From UBA11606 sp965243715 (GTDB lineage: Bacteria > Actinomycetota > Acidimicrobiia > Acidimicrobiales > Aldehydirespiratoraceae): DNA of 64,000 nucleotides. A model generated the notes under the pieces. That model had not been told where the DNA came from and made no database searches. It worked only from the letters and a program-made list of their open reading frames with translations. A program made the position numbers and the translations under genes. The DNA is taken from NCBI GenBank assembly GCA_965243715.1, contig CBDEVU010000017.1, positions 744,001-808,000 of the forward strand, read 5' to 3'. This document shows, in pieces, positions 24,866-33,271 of the stretch (position 1 is its first letter; every line of letters starts with the position of its first letter).

Positions 24866-25981
24866 CTAGAGTCGCTTCCAGACGGTGACAGCGGAGCCTG
24901 AATGTCCCGCTACGCCTGCCGCCCCTGAGTCTCCGACTTCGGCCGTGATTATCGCATCGGTGATGAGTCGGATCTCTTCTGCCGCCCCTGCGTCGCCCAC
25001 CGAGAGCATTCCGCCGTGCTGGTTGACGACACTGGGTTCTAGCCCTAGGGCATCGACCATGATCAGAGCAGTGGCAGCGGCGGGCTCGGCTACGTGCCAG
25101 TCGAGTACTGATGAACCGTCTATCCCCGCGCTCTTGGCGGCGCGGGCGATCCCGGCCGCGGCGTCATGGGGATGGGCAGCCGCTCGACCCATGCCGATGA
25201 TTTCACCGAGGGGGGCGGGATGCTCGGTAGTAAGGACAATGGCGGCGATCCCGTCGGCGGCGGGCGTAAACGTGGCCGCGGTGATGGTGCCGTCCGCAGC
25301 AAAGAGGGGATTGAGTTCGTGATGGGGCGGAACGAAGCGGCGAATGTCGGCCGTTACTGGCGTCCCCTTTTGGATGGCGACGGAATCGCTGGGCCGCGCC
25401 CCGATCGCCATGATTGCTTCGCTGTTGGTCGAACGGTGCTGTCTGCTACGGTCGGCCCACGCCTCTTGGGCTGCTCGGTCGTGACGATTGATTGCCGCCG
25501 CTTGGCGCTCCGCGTTTTGCACCGTGGCGAAGAGCCCACCGTCGGCCTCGTAGCGATCAGCAGGACCGCGGCCCCACGGTCGTCCGTAGCTGCGAAGGCG
25601 GGCCGCCGCGCCCGGTGGCACGATGGAAGCGCTACAAATACCCGCGACCACTACCGTCGTGGCTTGACCGATGCGCAGGGCGGCTCCCGCGGCGTGCAAG
25701 GCGGCGGTGCCGCTGGATTCCCCCCGCTCGATCACCATCCCGGAGATGTGGTCGGGCCAGCCCGCCGATAGGGCAACCGCCCGCGCCAAGTTGGCCCCTT
25801 GGGCGCCGACCGGTTCGGCGCAGCCGACGATCAACTCGTCGACGTCGGTCACCGAAATCCCGGCCCGTGAGAGTGCCTCGGTCGCCACCACGGCGCCGAG
25901 GTCGACGGGATGCCACCCTGCAAGGACATGATTTGCAAGCGCGAAAGGAGTGCGGGCAACCGCGGCGATGAGTACGGACAC
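24866..25981 (-). CDS. Thiolase-like protein without the catalytic cysteine
   Basis: The 371-residue protein has the thiolase fold sequence (VIAAVARTPFA-like start, VDELIVGCAEPVGAQGANLA, VVVAGICSAS, ADGIAAIVLT). Catalytic residues are missing, however. At the nucleophile motif, normally RxCaSG, it reads VIERGESSGTAALHA, with Glu at the Cys position. The motif usually written GHPxGxSG is VNQHGGMLSVGDAGAAEEIR, with GD in place of GHP. The C-terminal CxG motif is VAGHSGSAVTVW, which has no Cys. It therefore cannot act as a normal thiolase and may be a structural or regulatory partner, as with some SCP-x-like thiolase pseudoenzymes. The start is GTG 25981. Confidence 0.75.
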   Translation of the reverse strand: MSVLIAAVARTPFALANHVLAGWHPVDLGAVVATEALSRAGISVTDVDELIVGCAEPVGAQGANLARAVALSAGWPDHISGMVIERGESSGTAALHAAGAALRIGQATTVVVAGICSASIVPPGAAARLRSYGRPWGRGPADRYEADGGLFATVQNAERQAAAINRHDRAAQEAWADRSRQHRSTNSEAIMAIGARPSDSVAIQKGTPVTADIRRFVPPHHELNPLFAADGTITAATFTPAADGIAAIVLTTEHPAPLGEIIGMGRAAAHPHDAAAGIARAAKSAGIDGSSVLDWHVAEPAAATALIMVDALGLEPSVVNQHGGMLSVGDAGAAEEIRLITDAIITAEVGDSGAAGVAGHSGSAVTVWKRL

Positions 25982-26022
25982 GATGACACTCTTCTACACT
26001 GTTGCCCGACAAGGGAGTCGAC

Positions 26023-26589
26023 ATGTTCACATCAATTACGGCCTTGGAACTGGTGGCTTTAGACTCGGACAACTACATTGTGGGTTCCGACGAGCTAAGT
26101 CTTGGAATCCTCGTCCTGCGGGTGGCGGCCGGTTTAGCTATGGCCGCCCACGGCTACGCGAAGTACACGCAAGGCGGCAAGATCGCGGGCACTGCGGGCT
26201 GGTTTGACTCGATGGGGATGCGGCCGGGCAAGGTTCATGCCTACCTTGCCGCGTCAACCGAGATCGGCGCTGGGGTGCTACTGGCGCTCGGACTGGTTAC
26301 CCCGCTGGCCTGTTTGGCGTTCGTTGCGCTGATGGTGGTGGCGGGCTACACGGTGCATCGCCCGAACGGTTTCTTCTCGGTCAACAATGGCTACGAACTC
26401 AATTTCCTCTACGCGGCGGTGGCGGTGGGGATTGCCACGATTGGACCCGGTCGCTATTCCCTCGATCACCGGTTCGATTTGATCAGAGATTTCGACGGGG
26501 GGACTGGCCTGCTCATTGCCACCGTGGGGGGAGCGGGGGCCGCAGTCGGCCAACTCGTCCTCTTCTACCGTCCACCGGCGGGGTCCTAA
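26023..26589 (+). CDS. DoxX-family membrane protein
   Basis: The 188-residue protein has four predicted membrane helices: LGILVLRVAAGLAMAAHGYA, EIGAGVLLALGLVTPLACLA, a third with VALMVVAGYTV, and a C-terminal one with GLLIATVGGAGAAVGQLVLF. This is the DoxX/SURF4-like fold found in quinone-linked oxidases and redox-associated membrane proteins. ATG 26023 follows AAGGGAG by seven bases, which decides the start; an in-frame TTG lies 21 bp upstream. The exact reaction is not evident. Confidence 0.75.
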   Translation: MFTSITALELVALDSDNYIVGSDELSLGILVLRVAAGLAMAAHGYAKYTQGGKIAGTAGWFDSMGMRPGKVHAYLAASTEIGAGVLLALGLVTPLACLAFVALMVVAGYTVHRPNGFFSVNNGYELNFLYAAVAVGIATIGPGRYSLDHRFDLIRDFDGGTGLLIATVGGAGAAVGQLVLFYRPPAGS

Positions 26590-26634
26590 CCTTTGTCGCG
26601 GGTGTGGCAGGGTTAGCTGGCTCAGAACGGGCGG

Positions 26635-27528
26635 CTACTCGGGCGGCTCGATTTCAAAGGTCGCCACGTCGAAGGTGCCCAGCGATGAATCGAGCACGAC
26701 GCGGTCGCCGAAGTTATCCCGAGCTTTCTGCTCGAGGTCGAAGATCACGGCGTTGATCTGGATCTCTCGGTAGTCTTTGACAATAGTTTCGATCTGTTGA
26801 GGATCGGCGTCGGGGTGGACCTCGGCAGTGGCTGGCCCTACCGACTCGATCTCGATGATGTGCCAGCCGAAATCGGTCATGACCGGGCCGATAATGTCGC
26901 CCGCATCCGCGGCGTAGGCCGCCTCTTCGAACTCCGGAACGAGGCTGCCCTCAACTAAACATCCAAGGTCGCCGCCGGTCTCCGCGGTGGGGTCGAGGGA
27001 GAGTTCCTCGGCCAGGTCAGCAAAGTCCTCACCATCGAGGGCGCGAGCTAGGGCTTCGTCGGCACCCGCCTCATCGTCGGTCTCGAACAGAATATGATTG
27101 CTGCATAGGTAGAGGGGAGGGTCGATCGGGTCCCTGTCCGCCATCTCTTTTTCGGTCCAGCGACCGACGGCGAGGCTCAGGGCGAAGGTGTCGCGCAACA
27201 ACTCGGCCTGGAAGTCTTCGATGGTCGTACCGGATGCGGTAACGATTTGAGTCGCCTGCAGTAGGTCGCTCTCTTCGACTTGGTAGCCCCGATCGTTGAG
27301 TTCGAACTCGACCGCTTGGGCGACTAACCACGTCGTGACGACGCTGTTTCTACGGGCGGGAACGGTGGCGTCACCGTCGGGGAGAAGGGCGTCGAATTGC
27401 GTGCGAGTAAGCACACGATCGCCGACTCGTGCCATTTCGGAATTATCGACGCTGGTCCCACATGCGGCAGCTATAACAGCCAAGAGGAACCCCGCGGCGA
27501 ACAGGCGGGTAAGGGTGAAGCGAGCCAC
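26635..27528 (-). CDS. Parvulin-type peptidyl-prolyl isomerase lipoprotein
   Basis: The 297-residue exported protein has the signal helix LFAAGFLLAVIAAAC with lipobox IAAAC, so it is lipid-anchored outside the membrane. A SurA/PrsA-like N-terminal chaperone region follows. The parvulin domain runs from CSNHILFETDDEAGADE through FADLAEELSLDPTAETGGDL and GDIIGPVMTDFGWHIIEIES, all typical. It isomerises proline bonds and assists folding of secreted proteins. I suggest GTG 27528 (VARFTLTRLF). A longer ORF upstream overlaps the divergent yqeC gene and is unlikely. Confidence 0.83.
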   Translation of the reverse strand: MARFTLTRLFAAGFLLAVIAAACGTSVDNSEMARVGDRVLTRTQFDALLPDGDATVPARRNSVVTTWLVAQAVEFELNDRGYQVEESDLLQATQIVTASGTTIEDFQAELLRDTFALSLAVGRWTEKEMADRDPIDPPLYLCSNHILFETDDEAGADEALARALDGEDFADLAEELSLDPTAETGGDLGCLVEGSLVPEFEEAAYAADAGDIIGPVMTDFGWHIIEIESVGPATAEVHPDADPQQIETIVKDYREIQINAVIFDLEQKARDNFGDRVVLDSSLGTFDVATFEIEPPE

Positions 27529-27544
27529 GGAGGAGAAGGCTAGC

Positions 27545-28270
27545 GTGGCTCTGATGCTTGTGGACGTCGAGTTGGCCGACTTGGGGAGAGCTCTTCGGTT
27601 GGGTGAGCATGAGTTGGTTTCGTTGGTGGGCGGAGGAGGGAAAACCACGGCGCTCTTCGCTTTGGGTTCTCAACTGTCGGGGAGTCGGGTGCTGACCACG
27701 ACCACCAAGATGGGTCGCAACCGAACGAGCGGAGTGGCCCGGCTCCTAGCGCCGACCGACGAAGAGATTTCGTCGTCGCTGGGTCGAGACGGGGTCGTGC
27801 TGGTTTGGGCCGCCGAAGATAACCGCAAGGCGTTCGGCGTTGACCCGCGAGACTGCGATCGTTGGTTTGGTCAATTTGATCATGTTGTGGTGGAGGCCGA
27901 CGGTTCTCGTCGAAAGCCGTTCAAGGCGCCGCGGGACTATGAGCCGGTAGTTCCCGCGGCTACCACGGTGCTTATCGCTTGTGTCGGGATGGCGGCGATC
28001 GGCGAGATAATCGCGAGCGGCTGCCAGCGACCAGAACTCGTCGCGGGTCTGGCCGGTTGCGGAGCCGACGCGCCGCTAACTGAGTCGCGGCTGGCTCGCG
28101 TTCTGCTGCATCCGCGCGGCTCTCGCAAAGCGTGCCCGCCGAGCAGTCGGTTTGTGGTGCTGCTCAACCAGGTGACCTTGGCCCGCGAGCCGGTCGCGGC
28201 GGCCGTCGCGGCGGCGGTACATGAACTTGACCCCACCGTTTCGGTGATCGGTATTCGTGATTTCAGCTAG
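27545..28270 (+). CDS. yqeC: YqeC-type protein linked to selenium-dependent molybdenum hydroxylases
   Basis: The 241-residue P-loop protein has SLVGGGGKTTALFALGSQL, VLTTTTKMGR, and DHVVVEADGSRRKPFKAP, the signature of the YqeC family. YqeC members are named accessory proteins of selenium-dependent molybdenum hydroxylases from their genomic neighbourhoods; the exact reaction is uncertain. GTG 27545 is preceded by GGAGGAG (27529-27535); ATG 27554 is an alternative. No hydroxylase, mocA or xdhC gene is adjacent in this window. It overlaps the next gene by 14 bp, so they are coupled. Together with the peroxidase at 12209 it is a second hint of selenium use. Confidence 0.8.
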   Translation: MALMLVDVELADLGRALRLGEHELVSLVGGGGKTTALFALGSQLSGSRVLTTTTKMGRNRTSGVARLLAPTDEEISSSLGRDGVVLVWAAEDNRKAFGVDPRDCDRWFGQFDHVVVEADGSRRKPFKAPRDYEPVVPAATTVLIACVGMAAIGEIIASGCQRPELVAGLAGCGADAPLTESRLARVLLHPRGSRKACPPSSRFVVLLNQVTLAREPVAAAVAAAVHELDPTVSVIGIRDFS

Positions 28271-29576
28271 GCGGGCTACTCAGGCCAATCGGCGTAGAGA
28301 TCGGTCGACCAATCTGCGTGCCCTTTTGGCCATCGCCGCGCTCGGTGTTGGTCTTCGGGTCGTCTATGTCATGACCGCGGGCCGCGGCCTGATCTCAGAG
28401 TTCGGAGACGCCGAGACCTATCATCTCCTTGGCGAGTTGCTGGCCGACGGTAAAGGTTATATCCGGCCGCGCGAGTTCATCTTCGCTGGCGAGCGAATCG
28501 CTACCGCCGAGTTCCCGCCTTTGTGGCCGATGGTGTTGGCGGTGCTTGATTTGGTTGGGTTCGACAGTCCGACCGAACAGCGGCTTGTCGGCGCCTTCAT
28601 TGGTGGGGTATCCGTCGTGGTCATTGGCTTGTTGGGTGAGGCGATCGCCGGTCGTCGGGTTGGTGTAGTTGCGGCGGGTTTCGCGGCCATCTATCCCCAA
28701 CTGATTGTGCTTGATGGGTCCCTGCTCAGCGAAGGGCTGTACGTCCTGCTGGTGTCGTCGCTGATGCTTGGTGTGGTTCGGGCATTGGCCGGGGACGCCG
28801 ATCAGTACAAGTGGTGGTTATTGGCCAGTGCCGCCCTCGGGCTTGCCTCTATCACCCGAACGGAGTCGCTGTTGCTGGGGCCGTTCCTTATTGTTCCCGC
28901 GGCTCGCATAATCGACCGGGATCGCTGGCTGCGGGTGGCCGGTGTTGGTTTGGCGGGGGTGATAATCATACTCGGCACGTGGACCGTCAGAAACGCGGTC
29001 TCGTTAGGTCACCTGCAGCCCTTACCGAACAACAGCGGAATCTTGCTCGCGGGCGCGAACTGTCCGGCCGTGTATAGCGGATCTCAGATCGGGCTGTGGC
29101 GCTTAGATTGTGTCACCGCGATCGATACAGCGGGTCTAGACGAGTCGGCGAGAGCGTCGGCTTGGCGCGACGCTGGCATCAACTACGCGCGGGCCCATCT
29201 CGACGAGTTGCCCGAAGTGGTCGTCATTGGCTTGATGCGCACGTTCGGCGCGTGGGATATTCGCACTCAGCTTTACTTTGAGAGTTTGGAGGGCCGTGAC
29301 TACGACTGGCTATGGGCGGGTTGGTTCATGTGGATCGCCCTCGCGCCACTCGCCGCGGCCGGTGCTGTCTTGCGACGGTGCCGCGGCGAGCCCTTGGGGC
29401 TGTTGTTGGCCCCAATCGGGGTGGTTGCCGTCACCGCCCTTACGACCTACGGGAATCAACGCTTTCGTGTTCTGGCCGAACCTGCCATTATTGTGCTAGC
29501 CGCCTACGCCGCGGTTGACCTACTCGGGCGAGTCCGCCGTCGTGTCAAAGCGGGTCACCGAAGCCAAGTCCTGTGA
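28257..29576 (+). CDS. GT39/PMT-like membrane glycosyltransferase
   Basis: The 439-residue polytopic membrane protein has around ten helices. An acidic motif, EFGDAETYH, lies near the first loop, as in the Asp-containing catalytic loop of GT-C dolichyl- or polyprenyl-phosphate-dependent transferases (ArnT, PMT). ATAEFPPLWPM and SITRTESLLLGPFLIV also resemble that group. It would transfer a sugar from a polyprenyl carrier to an acceptor outside the membrane; the acceptor is unknown. It overlaps yqeC and starts at GTG 28257. Confidence 0.7.
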   Translation: MISARRATQANRRRDRSTNLRALLAIAALGVGLRVVYVMTAGRGLISEFGDAETYHLLGELLADGKGYIRPREFIFAGERIATAEFPPLWPMVLAVLDLVGFDSPTEQRLVGAFIGGVSVVVIGLLGEAIAGRRVGVVAAGFAAIYPQLIVLDGSLLSEGLYVLLVSSLMLGVVRALAGDADQYKWWLLASAALGLASITRTESLLLGPFLIVPAARIIDRDRWLRVAGVGLAGVIIILGTWTVRNAVSLGHLQPLPNNSGILLAGANCPAVYSGSQIGLWRLDCVTAIDTAGLDESARASAWRDAGINYARAHLDELPEVVVIGLMRTFGAWDIRTQLYFESLEGRDYDWLWAGWFMWIALAPLAAAGAVLRRCRGEPLGLLLAPIGVVAVTALTTYGNQRFRVLAEPAIIVLAAYAAVDLLGRVRRRVKAGHRSQVL

Positions 29577-29638
29577 TTTGATACTTCCTCACTTCCTAAT
29601 GGCCGCCCATACCCGGGCAACGGGCCCTTCTTTGGGGG

Positions 29639-30673
29639 TTAGAAGGCGGGGATTACTTCGTTGCAGAAGAGGTCCATGGAATGCTTCTGGCGGGGATGGT
29701 CGAGGCCGAGACTGGAGTAGTAGATGAACTCGTCGACCCCGAGATCCTGGTAACGCTTTAGTTTCTCGATGCACTCGTCGGGCGTGCCAAACATGAGGTT
29801 GTTGATGAGGTTGGCTGGCTCGTAGTCGGCCGCGTTGCGTACCTGGTCCATCGGGAGTTCCTTGGCGAACCCGTTGTGGACATCGCCGAGGTTCTTGAAG
29901 AGGTTCTCGAACTGGCCGAGTTGACGCTGGGCGGCCGCGACGACGGCGTTTTTGCCCTCGTCGGAGTCGTACACAGCGGTGTGGCGCATCATGGCGAAGG
30001 TGGGTCGGGCCCGGCCCGGGTTGGCTGCCATCACCTCAGCGAGTTGCCGGGCGTAGAGTTCCGCCTCCGCGAATGGTCGAGAGATCGGCCACGACATGAT
30101 GTGGCAGTCGTTTTTGACCGCGTAGTCAAAGGTAAGCGGGTTCCTGGCCGCGACCCAGATTGGGGGATGCGGCTTTTGCACGGGTTTCGGCACGGAAGTG
30201 GCGGTCGGAAAACGCCAGAACTTGCCGTCGTGTTCGTAATCGCCCTGCCAGAGCGCCTTCAGAGCGGGCAGCATTTCGTGCAGATACTGCCAAGCATCGG
30301 TCTGGGAGAGACCGTTATGCATACGGTCGAACTCCCGCTGGTAAGCCCCTGACCCGATGCCCAACTCCAGCCGTCCCCCGGAGATCAGGTCGAGAAACGC
30401 TGCCTCGCCCGCCAGGTTGACCGGGTGCCAGTAGGCGGCCACGGCCACCGCGGTGCCGAGTCGGATCGTGCTGGTATGGCCAGCCCACCACGTAAGGATC
30501 TGCAGCGGGTTTGGCGCGATGGTCATCTCGAGGGCGTGATGTTCGGCGGCCCAGACGGTAGTGAAGCCACCCGCTTCAGCTCGTTGCACCATATCGATGG
30601 TGTGGACGGCCACGTCGGCCATGTCGAGCGAGTCGTTCATGCGTTCGAGGTTGATGGCCAGTTGAAATTTCAC
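29639..30673 (-). CDS. LLM-class flavin/F420-dependent oxidoreductase
   Basis: The 344-residue luciferase-like monooxygenase-fold protein starts MKFQLAINLERMND and has TVWAAEHHALEMTIAPNPLQ, STIRLGTAVAVAAYWHP and SGGRLELGIGSGAYQREFD, all characteristic of the LLM group. In Actinobacteria such proteins use FMN or F420. Its start overlaps the TPP-enzyme stop by 4 bp (ATGA), so it is the last gene of a three-gene operon with the TPP enzyme and the hydrolase. It may oxidise the product of the upstream enzymes, but the substrate is unknown. Confidence 0.85.
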   Translation of the reverse strand: MKFQLAINLERMNDSLDMADVAVHTIDMVQRAEAGGFTTVWAAEHHALEMTIAPNPLQILTWWAGHTSTIRLGTAVAVAAYWHPVNLAGEAAFLDLISGGRLELGIGSGAYQREFDRMHNGLSQTDAWQYLHEMLPALKALWQGDYEHDGKFWRFPTATSVPKPVQKPHPPIWVAARNPLTFDYAVKNDCHIMSWPISRPFAEAELYARQLAEVMAANPGRARPTFAMMRHTAVYDSDEGKNAVVAAAQRQLGQFENLFKNLGDVHNGFAKELPMDQVRNAADYEPANLINNLMFGTPDECIEKLKRYQDLGVDEFIYYSSLGLDHPRQKHSMDLFCNEVIPAF

Positions 30674-32370
30674 CCGACATTGCCTCGGTGTTGGAAGGAG
30701 TCGCGGCGAAAACTGTAGAGCGCATTCGGATCCACCGCTATATCGATCACCGCGGGTTTAGCGGCAACGAGAGCGGCAGAGACGGCTTCGGCCACCTCGT
30801 CTAGGCGGTCGACTCTGAAACCCACTCCGCCGTATAGTTCCGCGACTTTATCAAACGGCGGGCTGGTAATGTCGGCACCGATGTAGCGCCCCCCGAAGAA
30901 GTCGCGCTGGTAGGCCTTCTCGGCCCCCCAACACTGGTTGTTCAGGACAAGGGTTACCGTGTTGATCTCGTTGGCCACCGCGGTGGCAAGTTCGGAGAGG
31001 GCCATGCCGAAGCCACCGTCGCCCATGAGGCTGACCACGGGCCGGTCGGGGCGGGCGAGTTTGATCCCGAGACCGCAGGCGAAAGAGAAGCCGACAAGGC
31101 CAAAGTCCATTGGGGTGAACAGCGATTTTGGGGTCCAGTAGTTGAGCGCGTCAGTGGCCTGCAGGCACAGTGTGCCCGCATCGAGGGTGATCGCTGCCTC
31201 GCGAGGGAGCGCCCTGCGTAGTTCCTTGAACAAGCCGGAGGGCGCGATGGGTGCGAGTTGTGTGTTGGCGTTGGCGTCGCGCTCTGCGAGATGGGTCCGA
31301 CGTTCAGCCGTGTAGGTGTCTACCCAGCGTTGAACCTCGGCCTTGGCTCCGACATGAGCGAGCGCGGCGGTGAGTTGGCGGGCCGCGGTCGGCGCATCGG
31401 CCCAAATGCCGACCTCCACCGGGAAGTAGCGACCGATAGCGGTTGGTTCGAGTTCAATGTGGATGATCGACGCGTCGATGTTGATGTTGTCGTAGGAGTA
31501 GAAGGTCGAGTTGAACCCGAGGCGGGTGCCGAGAGCAACGATGACGTCGGCTTGTTGCACGAGACGCGAGGCCACCGGGTTGCCGCGGGGCCCCATCTGG
31601 CCGGCGTTGAGGCGGTGGCCGAACGGTACCGCGTCGCCGTGACCGGGGGAGCAAACTATCGGCGCATTGAGTGTTTCTGCCAGTTCGAGGGCCGCTTCGT
31701 GGTCGCCGGTGTTTTTGATGCCACCCCCGACGACGATCACCGGCCGGCTGGCCGCCCCTAGCAAGGCCGCGGCCCGAGTCACTGCGTCGCTGCTTGCCGC
31801 AGGGAGATCGTGGTTGCGGTAGTTCTCCGGCGCCTGCATCTCGTCGAACTCGGCCTGGGCGGCCAAAACATCGCGCGGCAGGTTCAGCTGAACCGGACCT
31901 TGACGGGGAGTCAAAGCTAGGCGGAATGCCTCGCGGAATAACTCCGGGATACGGTCGGCGGATGGCGCGGTCCACGTCTTTTTCGTAATCGGTGTGAACA
32001 GAGCCTGCTGGTCGACTTCTTGGAAGGCGTCGCGGTAGACATGGCTCGACGACAACGCTCCCGCGATGGCCACGACCGGCGAGTAGGCGGCTTTAGCTTG
32101 AGCGAGGCCGGTGACGAGATTGGTGGCCCCGGGGCCGTTCTGGCCAGCAATAATGACGCCTGCTTCCCCCGATGCCCGGGCGAAACCGTCGGCGATGTGC
32201 GTACCGGTACGCTCATCGCGAACCCCAATGAACCGAATTTCATCGCAGTCGTAGAGAGCATCGAACAGTTCCATCGTGGCCGAGCCGATGAGGCCGAACA
32301 CGTGGGAGACCCTTTCGGCTTGCAGCGCTTTGGCTGCGGCCTGGCCGCCGGACAGGGTCTGTTTGGTCAC
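30670..32370 (-). CDS. Thiamine-pyrophosphate enzyme, acetolactate synthase/Xsc-like
   Basis: The 566-residue enzyme has the three ThDP-enzyme domains. The catalytic Glu is in VRDERTGTHIADGFARASG, the PYR domain has AGQNGPGATNLVTGLAQAK, and the ThDP site is MGDGGFGMALSELATAV with NNQ. Within that site, LVLNNQCWGAEKAYQRDFF is close to the QWGAEKxxQ segment of sulfoacetaldehyde acetyltransferase (Xsc). That hints at a sulfonate or 2-oxo acid substrate but is not conclusive. Its stop overlaps the LLM gene start and its start overlaps the hydrolase stop, each by 4 bp, so the three genes are one translationally coupled operon. Confidence 0.78.
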   Translation of the reverse strand: MTKQTLSGGQAAAKALQAERVSHVFGLIGSATMELFDALYDCDEIRFIGVRDERTGTHIADGFARASGEAGVIIAGQNGPGATNLVTGLAQAKAAYSPVVAIAGALSSSHVYRDAFQEVDQQALFTPITKKTWTAPSADRIPELFREAFRLALTPRQGPVQLNLPRDVLAAQAEFDEMQAPENYRNHDLPAASSDAVTRAAALLGAASRPVIVVGGGIKNTGDHEAALELAETLNAPIVCSPGHGDAVPFGHRLNAGQMGPRGNPVASRLVQQADVIVALGTRLGFNSTFYSYDNINIDASIIHIELEPTAIGRYFPVEVGIWADAPTAARQLTAALAHVGAKAEVQRWVDTYTAERRTHLAERDANANTQLAPIAPSGLFKELRRALPREAAITLDAGTLCLQATDALNYWTPKSLFTPMDFGLVGFSFACGLGIKLARPDRPVVSLMGDGGFGMALSELATAVANEINTVTLVLNNQCWGAEKAYQRDFFGGRYIGADITSPPFDKVAELYGGVGFRVDRLDEVAEAVSAALVAAKPAVIDIAVDPNALYSFRRDSFQHRGNVG

Positions 32371-33191
32371 GAGCGACTTTGCCGTAATGGTCGGGGGAAG
32401 ATCGGGTCGAGAAAGCCGCGGAGGGCTGCCACGAATGGTTCAGGGTTTTCGAGAAGACCGAGGTGTTGCAGGCAGGGGACGATCACCGTTTTGGCCCCCA
32501 CAATTTCGGCCGCAATGGCGTGGGCCATGCTTGGGGTGGAGCCGGAGTCGTGCTCGCAGGTGAGGACTAACGTTGGTACCGTGATAGGGGGCTGCGGGTC
32601 GATGAGTTCGGTCACGCCGTTGGCTAGGACCTGTCGGACTTGGCGGAAGGTGTCGATGTTGTTGGCGAGAACCCATTCGCTTACCCGTGCCACGAGAGCG
32701 GGTGTAGCGGTCGGGGTCAACCACCGCTCTAGGGTAGCGTCAAGGGTGGCCGAGAGATCGCCGGCCGAGGTGGCCGCGGCGCGTTCTTCGACTAGTTGCT
32801 GAGCCTGAGGGGAGCGTTGGTGCGGCGAGTTGAGTACGCCAAGGGCGCTGACCCGCTCCGGTGAGTCAATCGCCACGCGGCGGTTTATCATTCCCCCGAG
32901 CGAGAACCCCACGAGCCCCGCCTTCGGAATCTCCAGATGATCGAGCAGTTCGACGCATTGGCGGGCGAAAAGGCCCAGACTCGCGGGTTCCGGTAGCGGA
33001 CCGGACTCGCCGTGGCCCCACAGGTCGTAGCTAACGACCCGGTAGCGATCGCTTAGCGGTTCGAGTAGGTCGTCCCAGATCCTTCGGTGCAGCCCGAGGC
33101 CGTGGATTAGTACGATTACCGGCGCGTCGTTTGGTCCGCTGATGGCGAAGGCGGTCGGGGAGCTAGTGGTCGTGGGGGTCGCCGCGGCCAT
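32367..33191 (-). CDS. Alpha/beta-fold hydrolase
   Basis: The 274-residue hydrolase has the oxyanion strand VIVLIHGLGLHRRIW, the nucleophile elbow LVGFSLGGMINRRVA (GxSxG), an Asp in LVLTCEHDSGS and a late His in CLQHLGLLENPEPF. It resembles 3-oxoadipate enol-lactonase and haloperoxidase-type enzymes. I chose ATG 33191 (MAAATPTTTSS); the frame continues upstream, but the extra part has no conserved sequence. It is first in the operon with the TPP enzyme and the LLM protein, which suggests the three act on one pathway. Confidence 0.8.
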   Translation of the reverse strand: MAAATPTTTSSPTAFAISGPNDAPVIVLIHGLGLHRRIWDDLLEPLSDRYRVVSYDLWGHGESGPLPEPASLGLFARQCVELLDHLEIPKAGLVGFSLGGMINRRVAIDSPERVSALGVLNSPHQRSPQAQQLVEERAAATSAGDLSATLDATLERWLTPTATPALVARVSEWVLANNIDTFRQVRQVLANGVTELIDPQPPITVPTLVLTCEHDSGSTPSMAHAIAAEIVGAKTVIVPCLQHLGLLENPEPFVAALRGFLDPIFPRPLRQSRS

Positions 33192-33271
33192 GGTGGCAGT
33201 GTATGAGGAATCGGTGGCCCTCGGGTGAATCCAACCGGTCCCCGTTCGGTAGGCTAGAGGGTGAGGTGGTG

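Noticed and set aside
31258..31761. Long open frames opposite the TPP enzyme and other GC-rich genes
   Set aside because: They are antisense to well-supported genes, have no ribosome sites or motifs, and are expected from high GC content.
30670..32370. Firm naming as sulfoacetaldehyde acetyltransferase (xsc)
   Set aside because: One motif is similar, but the rest also fits acetolactate synthase-like enzymes, and no taurine genes are nearby.
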